Source of the DNA: Candidatus Thalassarchaeaceae archaeon
GTDB lineage: Archaea; Thermoplasmatota; Poseidoniia; Poseidoniales; Thalassarchaeaceae
Direction of reading: 5' to 3'
Length of the DNA: 7,153 nucleotides
Assembly (NCBI GenBank): GCA_013329905.1
Contig: DUJH01000053.1
Coordinates: 70,870-78,022 of the forward strand
The position numbers and the translations under genes were made by a program. Positions 1 through 6,311 of the stretch are shown piece by piece (the stretch's first letter is position 1; the number at the start of each line of letters is the position of its first letter). Under the pieces are notes generated by a model. The model saw only the letters and a list, made by a program, of their open reading frames with translations. It was not told the DNA's origin and ran no database searches.

Positions 1-935
1 AGCAAAAATGCTCTCAATTCTTCATCCTTCCAAACTTCGCCCCATCGCCCTGATAAGGCGAAATATAGCAAGCTGAAATTGATACAAGTTAGAAGCATGA
101 ATATCATGATTATTGATTCTATCAATGAATCATCAAAAGCCATTATTCCCAAATCACTAGTTGCGAAACCGCCAGAAGGCATTGTAGTAAGAGCATAATT
201 GATTGCATCAAAACCACCCATATCGGTTAACTGATACAAGGCAAGGCCTTCGATGATTGTCAGGCCGATGTAAATCGCCCAAAGTTTGCGAGCAGTTCCT
301 TCTAGTGTAGTGCTAAGATTCGATACAGTGGGGCCGGTTAATTCAGCACGTGCTAATGCCATCCCTCCACCAAGCGCCTTAGAAAATATTAGTAGTCCAA
401 GCATAATCACTCCCATACCACCAATCCATTGTGAAAGAGAACGCCAAAGCAGTAAGCTTCGGCGTTGTTCTCCTACACAATCCCCATCGAATTCTCCAGC
501 ACAAATCGGACTAGTTGATGGATCAATCATTGAAGCCCCAGTAGTCGTGAATCCGGACATCGATTCGAACCAAGCGTGTAAGGCTCCTGATAACATCTCA
601 AGGAATGTGGCATGTCCATCGACAAATTCGAAGGGGCCATAGAACATCCCTCCTAACCAGAAAGGAATTGCTCCGAGAAGAACTACAGGAGGCCAGCCCA
701 ATGCTACTGCAGCGAAGGCTTCTCTATCCCTGACACGACCACTTACCTCGTAACCACTAAATTTTGAGATTAACCATTGGCTCGCTCCGAAAGCGAGGAT
801 TAAGGCAATTGCATAGGTCTTGAATGCAAATTCCCAGCCATCCACGTAAACAGAATAGGCTCCTACCACTGCTAATGGTATAGCGAATATTCTCAGAGTC
901 CAACCTATGACTAGGCCGATTACATCCCAGCGCAT
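1..935 (-). CDS. trkH: TrkH-family potassium uptake channel subunit, 3'-truncated by window edge
   Basis: Membrane-embedded K+ translocating subunit of the Trk system, which pairs with cytosolic TrkA. The first 311 residues are visible; family members are usually about 480-500 residues, so the last two pore repeats are missing. Seen directly: a first pore loop SMSGFTTTGAS at about residues 125-135, the family hallmark WRSLSQWIGGMGVI at about 164-177, and a second pore loop MPSGGFATSD at about 252-261. Hydrophobic helices lie at about 5-31, 40-55, 76-97, 169-186, 218-235 and 272-294. The ATG start follows the trkA stop after 3 bp (TGAGCCATG) and has a GGGGAG motif 7 nt upstream, which argues for cotranscription and coupled translation. 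Oddity: the loop between pore 1 and the next helix is longer than in E. coli TrkH as I recall it, and carries C145 and C153. The gene looks more A/T-rich than srp54. KtrB is the main alternative, but the TrkA partner has the duplicated form typical of TrkA, which favours TrkH. Confidence 0.93.
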   Translation of the reverse strand, partial: MRWDVIGLVIGWTLRIFAIPLAVVGAYSVYVDGWEFAFKTYAIALILAFGASQWLISKFSGYEVSGRVRDREAFAAVALGWPPVVLLGAIPFWLGGMFYGPFEFVDGHATFLEMLSGALHAWFESMSGFTTTGASMIDPSTSPICAGEFDGDCVGEQRRSLLLWRSLSQWIGGMGVIMLGLLIFSKALGGGMALARAELTGPTVSNLSTTLEGTARKLWAIYIGLTIIEGLALYQLTDMGGFDAINYALTTMPSGGFATSDLGIMAFDDSLIESIIMIFMLLTCINFSLLYFALSGRWGEVWKDEELRAFL

Positions 936-938
936 GGC

Positions 939-2357
939 TCAACTCCCCAGAGCCTTCTCCAATCGTGCGAGATCATCTAAGTGGAGGAACAATAGAACCT
1001 TGTCTCCAATCTGTAATGTATCAACTTCACTAGGATTCAAAATATGGGTTACGCCATCTTCATCCTCATGCTCAACCATTACTATTCTACAACCTAGCTT
1101 AGATTCAGCATCCGAAATTGAACGTCCAACAACCTCTGCTTTTGCACTAAGGGATGCTGAAATTGAAATGATACCTGGCAGTGATGGGATTACCTGATAG
1201 GTCCCAGGAACATTCATGTGAATTGATTTGAGGATTGAAATTACAGTCACGTGCCTTCGGCTAACTGGTCGGGTGAGACCGATGCGCTGGACCGCTTCGA
1301 CCAGAGCCCTATCCTTGAGAATGAGGCCGGTTCGTGGCACTCCCTTGTCCTTGGCACGCATTGAAATTGCGATGTTGAGATTGTCATCAGCGAGTGCTGC
1401 GATGGCGATATCTTGTGAAGCGATACTGAGTTCTTTCAGCAACTCTCCATCCTGAGGGTCACCGTGGATGACATCGAGTCTCTTGCTATTTCCAGTGCGC
1501 GAACCCACCAATTCGTTTGCAGCATCGAGGTCGGGCTCGATAACCACAACTTCGGCACCCTCGCCGAGATAATGCCCGGCCAGCTTCGTGCCGAATTGGG
1601 TTGCCCCGAAGATGGCTACCAACGGGTCTTCTGGCCAATCAGGGTCCTGCAGACCCGAACCCGTTGTTATCGTCAGGAATTCCTCGGTCGAGCGGGCTAC
1701 AAAACACAGCTTATCGCCCTCTTGAATGACCTCTGAGCCCGCTACCAGAGCCCCTCTTTCATCTCCCGAGCGGATAGCATAAACAGATGGGATATTGACT
1801 ATCCAATCGCCGACCTCGCCCGTAGTTTTACCAATCAAAGCTGAATTCTGCATTACCTCGGCAACTGCGATCCAGGCGTTGTCGCCCAACGGTAGGATTT
1901 CCTCGAGAGAAGGTGCGAGCAAGCCTGCCGCCAATTGCTTGACAATATCATCAGAAGCACACACTATGTGGTCGGCGCGTGTCCATCTTTCGAGTGGCCC
2001 TGCGCCGCGATTCTTGTCGAGAAGAGTCGGATCACGAATCTTAGCGATCGTTGTCAGCCCACGCGTAGCACGATCGCCCACTTGCTCACTATACACACGT
2101 TTTGCAAAGGCACAACCGAGGAGGTTGACCTCGTCATTATTTGTGCACAGAACCATGATTTCAGCGTCATTGATTCCAGCACGCAGAAGCGAATCCCGCG
2201 AAAGCGCATTTCCAGTCACCAAAAGACAGTCAAGAGACTGTGATTCATTGATTGCAACAGGGTCCGGATCGATTAGCGCAACCTGTCTCTTTTCAGCCCT
2301 CAGGGAGGCTGCGACACCTCTGCCAACTTCGCCGGCTCCAGCAATAATGACACGCAT
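939..2357 (-). CDS. trkA: Trk system potassium uptake regulator TrkA (two RCK units)
   Basis: Cytosolic regulator of the TrkH channel that binds NAD(H) or ATP/ADP through Rossmann-type RCK_N domains. With the start chosen here it has 472 residues, close to the usual ~450-460. Order of domains: RCK_N at about 1-125 with intact GAGEVG (7-12) and acidic D30 at the end of strand 2; RCK_C at about 150-235; second RCK_N at about 245-365; second RCK_C at about 383-472. The second glycine loop reads GATQFG (251-256), lacking the middle glycine, followed by acidic E274. Start: an in-frame ATG 36 bp upstream (2393) would add 12 residues, but MRVIIAGAGEVG is the standard TrkA N-terminus and AAGGAG lies 9 nt before the ATG at 2357. 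The gene sits 99 bp after the upstream membrane-protein gene and 3 bp before trkH. There is also a short insertion at about residues 90-100 relative to E. coli TrkA from memory. The identity is secure; the ligand is inferred from the family. Confidence 0.93.
   Translation of the reverse strand: MRVIIAGAGEVGRGVAASLRAEKRQVALIDPDPVAINESQSLDCLLVTGNALSRDSLLRAGINDAEIMVLCTNNDEVNLLGCAFAKRVYSEQVGDRATRGLTTIAKIRDPTLLDKNRGAGPLERWTRADHIVCASDDIVKQLAAGLLAPSLEEILPLGDNAWIAVAEVMQNSALIGKTTGEVGDWIVNIPSVYAIRSGDERGALVAGSEVIQEGDKLCFVARSTEEFLTITTGSGLQDPDWPEDPLVAIFGATQFGTKLAGHYLGEGAEVVVIEPDLDAANELVGSRTGNSKRLDVIHGDPQDGELLKELSIASQDIAIAALADDNLNIAISMRAKDKGVPRTGLILKDRALVEAVQRIGLTRPVSRRHVTVISILKSIHMNVPGTYQVIPSLPGIISISASLSAKAEVVGRSISDAESKLGCRIVMVEHEDEDGVTHILNPSEVDTLQIGDKVLLFLHLDDLARLEKALGS
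943..948 (-). promoter_or_regulatory. Shine-Dalgarno-like motif for trkH
   Basis: The minus strand reads GGGGAG, with 7 nt between its last base and the trkH ATG at 935. It lies inside the last codons of trkA. This spacing supports the chosen trkH start and translation from a polycistronic message. Confidence 0.6.
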
Positions 2358-2362
2358 TCTGC

Positions 2363-2384
2363 GCCGCTCCTTCGGCGGGGCGGC
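2363..2384 (-). promoter_or_regulatory. Shine-Dalgarno motif of trkA inside a possible small hairpin
   Basis: On the minus strand AAGGAG (2367-2372) lies 9 nt before the trkA ATG and decides that start. It falls between short complementary arms: CCGC/GCGG (2375-2378 with 2364-2367) around a 7-nt loop, or the 5-bp alternative GCCGC/GCGGC (2380-2384 with 2363-2367). The last G of the motif would be paired in either form. The motif itself is well supported; a regulatory role for the hairpin is inference, and the stem is short enough to be chance. Confidence 0.5.
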
Positions 2385-2410
2385 TATAATCATGACTTCT
2401 TGCGAAGGCG

Positions 2411-2420
2411 TTAATGAATC
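2411..2420 (-). promoter_or_regulatory. Possible TATA-like box upstream of trkA
   Basis: The minus strand reads GATTCATTAA in the 99-bp gap before trkA. An archaeal box here would place the transcript start near position 2389, giving a leader of about 30 nt that includes the AAGGAG motif. No clear BRE is visible, and trkA might instead be read only from the promoter upstream of the membrane-protein gene. Confidence 0.22.
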
Positions 2421-2456
2421 ATCAGAGGACTGCGAGGCTATTTGCGAGGGCTTTTC

Positions 2457-3251
2457 TCATTCTTCCTCAAAAACACTCTCTCCGCGGACGCGTTCGACCG
2501 CCGCGAGCTCATGGCGGGGCGAACTTCTGAGGGTTCGGCGATAGGCTTGAGCGGCTGCTGGAGTCATTCCTGAGAGCAGCCAGTGTGAGTGCGCCGGGAA
2601 CCATGACCAAATGACGGCCGGTGCTATCAGAGCCAGTATGAAGGGGTTGAACACAGCTAGAACGGTGCTGAGGATGAGGATGGCCCTGACCAGCGCGCTG
2701 ATGAAGAATGTCCGTGCGCGCTTGTGCTCAATTATTCGCGAACCTTGCCAAGAACCAATGGACGCGTGGCCGATGCATGCGGTGAGGGTAATGGCGCAAG
2801 CGAGGATGATATTGAGAGGGTCGAATCCAGTTGTCCCCTCCCAAACATTCGGATCGAAGATGCGTACGTTGAGATGAGCGGAGCGCATTGCACCGAAGCC
2901 TAGTCCTAGGGTCCAACCAAATGGTGCGCTGGCTCGTAGTCCAACGGTTCGTGGACGCCCGAGTAGGAATAGAGCAAATGCGGATTCGGCCATTCCGATG
3001 ACCAGTGCGATTAACGAAACCTCGAAGATATTGACTGAAGCCTCGCGGATATTTGCGAGGATGAGGGCATCGATTGCAGAGGCTGCTAGGACTCCGGCTA
3101 CGAGTCCGAAAAGTAGCGTCTTCACCGCACCGGAGAGGTCGTAAAATCCGGTCATTCGAGCGATGGTCCCTCGCCATCCGACGTAGATTCCGAGTAAGCC
3201 GATGGCGAATGCAAGTTGCATCTCCCACATCGCAATAGGGACCTGCGCCAT
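2457..3251 (-). CDS. Seven-helix membrane protein, possibly a degenerate PrsW-family (glutamic-type protease-like) protein
   Basis: A 264-residue integral membrane protein with about seven hydrophobic helices (roughly 10-27, 44-68, 76-97, 110-125, 146-165, 182-200, 203-222) and a charged C-terminal tail ending FEEE. I do not recognise it by name. Its pattern resembles PrsW-type membrane proteases: an acidic residue opening helix 3 (E77, with E89 further on), a glycine-rich helix GWTLGLGFGAMRSAH at 112-126, and GHASIGSWQG at 161-170, which looks like the family's HxxxG helix. The second family motif normally has a glutamate (FxxxE); here the equivalent position seems to be R123, so catalysis is doubtful. 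It is the first gene of a possible minus-strand unit with trkA and trkH, and is divergent from srp54. The start at 3251 is the first ATG after the intergenic region and gives a short N-terminus before helix 1; no strong Shine-Dalgarno motif precedes it. The gene call is firm, the family assignment tentative. Confidence 0.6.
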   Translation of the reverse strand: MAQVPIAMWEMQLAFAIGLLGIYVGWRGTIARMTGFYDLSGAVKTLLFGLVAGVLAASAIDALILANIREASVNIFEVSLIALVIGMAESAFALFLLGRPRTVGLRASAPFGWTLGLGFGAMRSAHLNVRIFDPNVWEGTTGFDPLNIILACAITLTACIGHASIGSWQGSRIIEHKRARTFFISALVRAILILSTVLAVFNPFILALIAPAVIWSWFPAHSHWLLSGMTPAAAQAYRRTLRSSPRHELAAVERVRGESVFEEE

Positions 3252-3401
3252 GTTCCGCCCACACCGCCCCCGCTTTCAGTGCAACGCACGGTGAGCCGCT
3301 TAATTGCTGGATTCCAGCGCTGATAATGAAGTATCGCAGACGCTCAGCGCCGCGATTTACAACCAATAACGTTCAAACCACACGCTTCGGACCCGCAAGT
3401 C
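3252..3401. promoter_or_regulatory. Divergent intergenic promoter region between the PrsW-like gene and srp54
   Basis: This 150-bp non-coding gap is the only place in the window where genes diverge, so promoters for both directions are expected here. For srp54 the best TATA-like stretch on the plus strand is ATTTACAA at 3355-3362, which would give a start near 3385 and a leader of about 16 nt without a Shine-Dalgarno motif. For the minus-strand gene the best candidate is GCAATTAA at 3300-3307 (complement of TTAATTGC), about 50 bp before its ATG. The region as a promoter region is likely; the individual boxes are weak. Confidence 0.4.
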
Positions 3402-4757
3402 ATGGCACTCGAGGGTCTGAAGCGTAAGATCCTCGGCTCCATCGGCCTGCTCAAGGGCAAGAGGGAGATTGACGAGGAAACAGTGCGTGAATTGTCCCGC
3501 ACCCTTAGACGAGCCCTTCTGGAGGCCGATTTCAATGTCAGGCAAGCCAAGGAGCTGACTGAGCGTATCGAAAGCCGACTGTTGGAAGAGGAACCTCGTC
3601 CAGGCGTCAAACTCGAAACTCACGCAATGAATCTGATTTACACTGAGCTAGTCCGCTTGCTTGGTCCCGCTCGCGAAATCAAGCCTCACAATGAGACTGT
3701 CTTGATGGTCGGTCTCTACGGTCAAGGTAAGACCACGACGACCGCAAAAGTTGCTGAGTGGTGGCGCCGTAAACATGGCGTCAAAGTAGCCGTCATCGAA
3801 GCCGATGTCCATCGACCCGGCGCCTACGCCCAACTGCAACAACTCCTCGAAGACTCGCCCGTCGAAGTCTACGGAGAACCAGACGAGACTGACGCTGTCA
3901 AAATTGTCCGAAATGGAATCAAGGCCGTCGGTACAGCCGACGTTCTGATTATCGACACCGCCGGTCGTGACAGTCTCGATGAAGAATTGCGCGAGGAACT
4001 CATTCGTATCGCAGAAATCGCCAACGCCACCGAGCGTTTTCTCGTAATCGATGCGCAAGTCGGCCAAGCCGCCGGTCCTGTTGCCCAAACCTTCCACGAT
4101 CTAGTCGGGGTCACTGGAACTGTCGTCACAAAACTCGACGGAACTGCTCGTGGAGGCGGCGCCCTCAGCGCTGTCGCCGTCACTGGCGCGCCGATTGTCT
4201 TTGTCGGAGAGGGCGAGCGTGTCGGCGACCTCGAGAAGTTCGAATCTGACAGATTCATCTCTCGACTTCTCGGTATGGGCGATATTCAAGGCCTGATCGA
4301 CCTAGCTCCCGAAGACCTCGATCAGGAAGAGGCAATTCGGCTCACTCAGAGGCTGATGTCGGGTCGATTTACCCTCAGAGATATGTACACTCAAATGGAA
4401 ATGATGAGTCGAATTGGAACAGTCGATCGTATCCTTTCTCATCTGCCGGATGGGATGTTTGGGATGGGTTCGATGTCCGCAGGTCAGAAGAAGCAAATGC
4501 AGGCGAATCTTGCAAAGTATCGGGTGATTATGGATTCGATGACACAGCAAGAAAAGGACGAGCCAACACTCCTAAAATCGCAACGAATTCGCCGTATCGC
4601 TCGAGGTTCTGGCACCACTGAAAAGGATGTCAAAGAACTACTCAACCAATGGAATCGAAGCCGGAAAATGATGCGCGGAATGAAGGGAGATAGGCGCATG
4701 AGAAAGCAGATGAAATCGATGATGGATGTCGATGATCTCGACCTTGATATGGGGTGA
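3402..4757 (+). CDS. srp54: Signal recognition particle GTPase SRP54
   Basis: The protein subunit of the signal recognition particle: it binds signal sequences on ribosomes and SRP RNA, then docks with the receptor FtsY in a GTP-dependent complex. It has 451 residues, normal for archaeal SRP54. Domains: helical N domain (about 1-90, with RRALLEADFNV), GTPase G domain (about 97-295) and methionine-rich M domain (about 305-428). Visible G motifs: P-loop GLYGQGKTTTTAK (104-116), DVHRPGAYAQLQQL (135-148), DTAGRD (185-190), TKLDGTARGGGALS (243-256) and GEGE (269-272). The M domain has GRFTLRDMYTQMEMMSRIG (321-339) and the RNA-binding helix RIRRIARGSGTTEKDV (395-410). A basic Met-rich segment (421-441) and an acidic end follow. 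The M domain rules out FtsY. Oddity: the P-loop has Tyr and Gln where family members usually have Gln and Ser/Ala. It begins a plus-strand pair with trmY. The ATG fits the family N-terminus, and no Shine-Dalgarno motif precedes it. Confidence 0.97.
   Translation: MALEGLKRKILGSIGLLKGKREIDEETVRELSRTLRRALLEADFNVRQAKELTERIESRLLEEEPRPGVKLETHAMNLIYTELVRLLGPAREIKPHNETVLMVGLYGQGKTTTTAKVAEWWRRKHGVKVAVIEADVHRPGAYAQLQQLLEDSPVEVYGEPDETDAVKIVRNGIKAVGTADVLIIDTAGRDSLDEELREELIRIAEIANATERFLVIDAQVGQAAGPVAQTFHDLVGVTGTVVTKLDGTARGGGALSAVAVTGAPIVFVGEGERVGDLEKFESDRFISRLLGMGDIQGLIDLAPEDLDQEEAIRLTQRLMSGRFTLRDMYTQMEMMSRIGTVDRILSHLPDGMFGMGSMSAGQKKQMQANLAKYRVIMDSMTQQEKDEPTLLKSQRIRRIARGSGTTEKDVKELLNQWNRSRKMMRGMKGDRRMRKQMKSMMDVDDLDLDMG
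4751..4757 (+). promoter_or_regulatory. Shine-Dalgarno-like motif overlapping the srp54 stop, serving trmY
   Basis: GGGGTGA includes the srp54 TGA stop and lies 4 nt before the proposed TTG start of trmY. The spacing is short, but the overlap with the upstream stop fits translational coupling. It would lie downstream of the alternative ATG starts at 4726 and 4732 and could not serve them. Confidence 0.4.
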
Positions 4758-4761
4758 AAAT

Positions 4762-5352
4762 TTGCAACGGCGCTTCGCCATCATCGGCCATCTCGCGCCG
4801 AGTTCAGGCAAGTTAAATCTCAATGATTTAGCAGGAGACTCAGGCCGTATGGACGTGCTCGTGAGGGTGGTAAATGCGGCTCTTTTCGTCTCCCACGGGA
4901 TTCGCCGAGATACACACGTCACACTCCTCCTTTGCGGCGGCCCTGGGCCTGATCGGAGAATTTGGTTCAATGGTGAGACGCTCGCCGGCGTTAGGCCTGA
5001 CGAGCGATCGATTGCTGGACAAATCAAAGCGATTCTCAAACGTCCAGTTCCGGCAATCGGTACATTCGACGAAGTCACACAAGGCATTTTCGACACAGGT
5101 GGAGGGCTTGCTGAAACTCTTGCCGAATGGGGGCGTGAGGGAGTTCAATTGCACGTCCTCGATGCCGGTGGAGAATCTCTTGATTCCGTAGTTGAAAGTG
5201 AACAAGTTGGCTTTTTGCTATCTGACCACTTGCCTCTGACAGATACGGAAATTCAGATGACTGCGGGGCTACCGCGAGTCAGTTTGGGTACTGATTGGTT
5301 GCAAGGTCATGCCTGTGTGACAATCGTTCATCACGCGCTTGATTCGCGGTGA
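4762..5352 (+). CDS. trmY: tRNA (pseudouridine(54)-N1)-methyltransferase TrmY
   Basis: SPOUT-class methyltransferase that uses S-adenosylmethionine to methylate N1 of pseudouridine-54 in the T-loop of archaeal tRNA. With a TTG start it has 196 residues, typical of the family. Visible conserved blocks (numbered from the TTG): LNLNDLAGDSGRMDVL (18-33), SHGIRRDT (44-51), RPDERSIA (78-85), SDHLPLTD (154-161) and the C-terminal HACVTIVHHALD (183-194), which belong to the SPOUT knot and cofactor region. Start: ATGs at 4726 and 4732 lie inside srp54 and would add a 10-12 residue extension. Aligned from memory with the M. jannaschii protein (MREFIFKANKT...), the Met matches the TTG at 4762, and GGGGTGA lies just upstream. 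The gene begins 4 bp after the srp54 stop, so the two are probably cotranscribed, perhaps with coupled translation. It ends 1 bp from the convergent surE stop. The family is very likely; the start is less certain. Confidence 0.93.
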   Translation: MQRRFAIIGHLAPSSGKLNLNDLAGDSGRMDVLVRVVNAALFVSHGIRRDTHVTLLLCGGPGPDRRIWFNGETLAGVRPDERSIAGQIKAILKRPVPAIGTFDEVTQGIFDTGGGLAETLAEWGREGVQLHVLDAGGESLDSVVESEQVGFLLSDHLPLTDTEIQMTAGLPRVSLGTDWLQGHACVTIVHHALDSR

Positions 5353-5353
5353 A

Positions 5354-6286
5354 TTAGTCCTCAAGCCAGAAGGGTAAGCCATTTGTCCCCGGCTGAGTGG
5401 CTGCTGCTAGCAGGCGCTGTGAAATGCCCAGAGGGTGATTCACCGGCCAACAGGAAAGTGGCGTTATTGCAACCGCTCCAGCATTGACTGCATTGCAGTC
5501 TGTATCGGGAATATCTTCGTCTTCGATACGAGCGGCACCGACTTTGTAGGCAACGCCGTGATTTTCGGTGTTTGACATATCGATTGCATTGTGATACCAA
5601 CGCGAACCCAGAGAAACAGTACGGAAACCATTGGTCCAAGTCTCGGGTGCGTTGATGTTCAACATCAAATCACCATTACGGAATGAATCGATGATTAGCT
5701 CGCGCTCATCTGCTCCTTTGGGTTGGGTACGTGAGCCATTTGGCCGAAGCAGATTAGTTGCCTCTTGCGGCAAGATGCGTACTGTCGCCTCGATCACTTC
5801 GATAGTCGCTTCAACGGATGACTCGAAATCGCTGTGCTGGTAGGTTGAGAGGCTCGTAGCAATCGCAGGCATTCCGTAGAGTCCTGCTTCGCGAGCGGCG
5901 GAAACTGTACCTGAATGCATGACATCGACCGAAAGATTCGGGCCTTGATTAACGCCGGAGACGCAGAGAGCCGGCTTCATCTCCGGCGCCCAATGAGCTA
6001 ATCCTCCATCGATCGCAACGATGGCACAATCGCACGGAGTCCCGTCCAAAGAAAACATTCGCAAAGGTGGCCCATCAGAACTACCTAGATCAGTTGCAAG
6101 ATCCGTGCGCTCAACAAATTTGAGATTGTGACGCAGAGAGAGACGCATTCCAGACGCTGATTGTTCACGTGCAGGAGCCATTACAACAATTGGAAAACCG
6201 CGCTCGTGAAGACCACGAATCAGGGAATGTAAGCCAGGTGCTTCGATCCCGTCATCATTGGTCAGGAATAAACATGGACGAGACAT
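5354..6286 (-). CDS. surE: 5'/3'-nucleotidase SurE
   Basis: Metal-dependent phosphatase that removes phosphate from nucleoside monophosphates, sometimes also short polyphosphates, in the cytoplasm. It has 310 residues, against about 250 for most family members. Family motifs are complete: NDDG (10-13, metal-binding Asp pair D11/D12), APAREQSASG (37-46, with S43 the likely metal-ligand serine), LDGTPCDC (80-87), SGVNQGPNL (110-118, ligand N113), MHSGTVSAAREAG (123-135), NINAP (210-214) and DTDCNAV...AITPL (261-277). Extra length comes partly from segments at about 57-78 and 181-197 relative to short SurE proteins. Start: an ATG at 6349 would add 21 residues and run into the upstream permease gene, whereas MSRPCLFLTNDDG from 6286 is the standard N-terminus, with GGTG about 8 nt upstream. 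It lies 25 bp after the EamA gene, probably in one transcript, and converges on trmY. Identity is secure; substrate preference cannot be read from sequence. Confidence 0.95.
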   Translation of the reverse strand: MSRPCLFLTNDDGIEAPGLHSLIRGLHERGFPIVVMAPAREQSASGMRLSLRHNLKFVERTDLATDLGSSDGPPLRMFSLDGTPCDCAIVAIDGGLAHWAPEMKPALCVSGVNQGPNLSVDVMHSGTVSAAREAGLYGMPAIATSLSTYQHSDFESSVEATIEVIEATVRILPQEATNLLRPNGSRTQPKGADERELIIDSFRNGDLMLNINAPETWTNGFRTVSLGSRWYHNAIDMSNTENHGVAYKVGAARIEDEDIPDTDCNAVNAGAVAITPLSCWPVNHPLGISQRLLAAATQPGTNGLPFWLED

Positions 6287-6311
6287 AACCGCCCCACCGA
6301 CCGCGAGTACA

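Noticed and set aside
2422..2460. A 12-residue open frame (MRKALANSLAVL) overlapping the PrsW-like stop by ATGA
   Set aside because: The ATGA overlap is suggestive of coupling, but the peptide is too short to support as a gene and nothing else backs it.
1795..2544. A 249-codon open frame on the plus strand opposite trkA and the end of the PrsW-like gene
   Set aside because: It lies antisense to clear trkA domains, crosses two genes, and its Ser/Arg-rich translation has no recognisable motif; it is a by-product of codon bias in the real genes.
2553..2581. Perfect 7-bp inverted repeat GGCTGCT / AGCAGCC with a 15-nt loop
   Set aside because: It lies within the coding sequence of the PrsW-like protein, has no following T-run in either direction, and can be explained by codon choice.
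2728..3366. A 212-codon minus-strand frame overlapping the PrsW-like gene and reaching into the divergent intergenic region
   Set aside because: It is the +1-type shadow of the membrane-protein gene; its Arg/Cys/His-rich translation lacks the hydrophobic periodicity of the real frame.
3648..4097. A 149-codon minus-strand frame inside srp54
   Set aside because: Antisense to the SRP54 GTPase motifs, with no start context and no family-like features.
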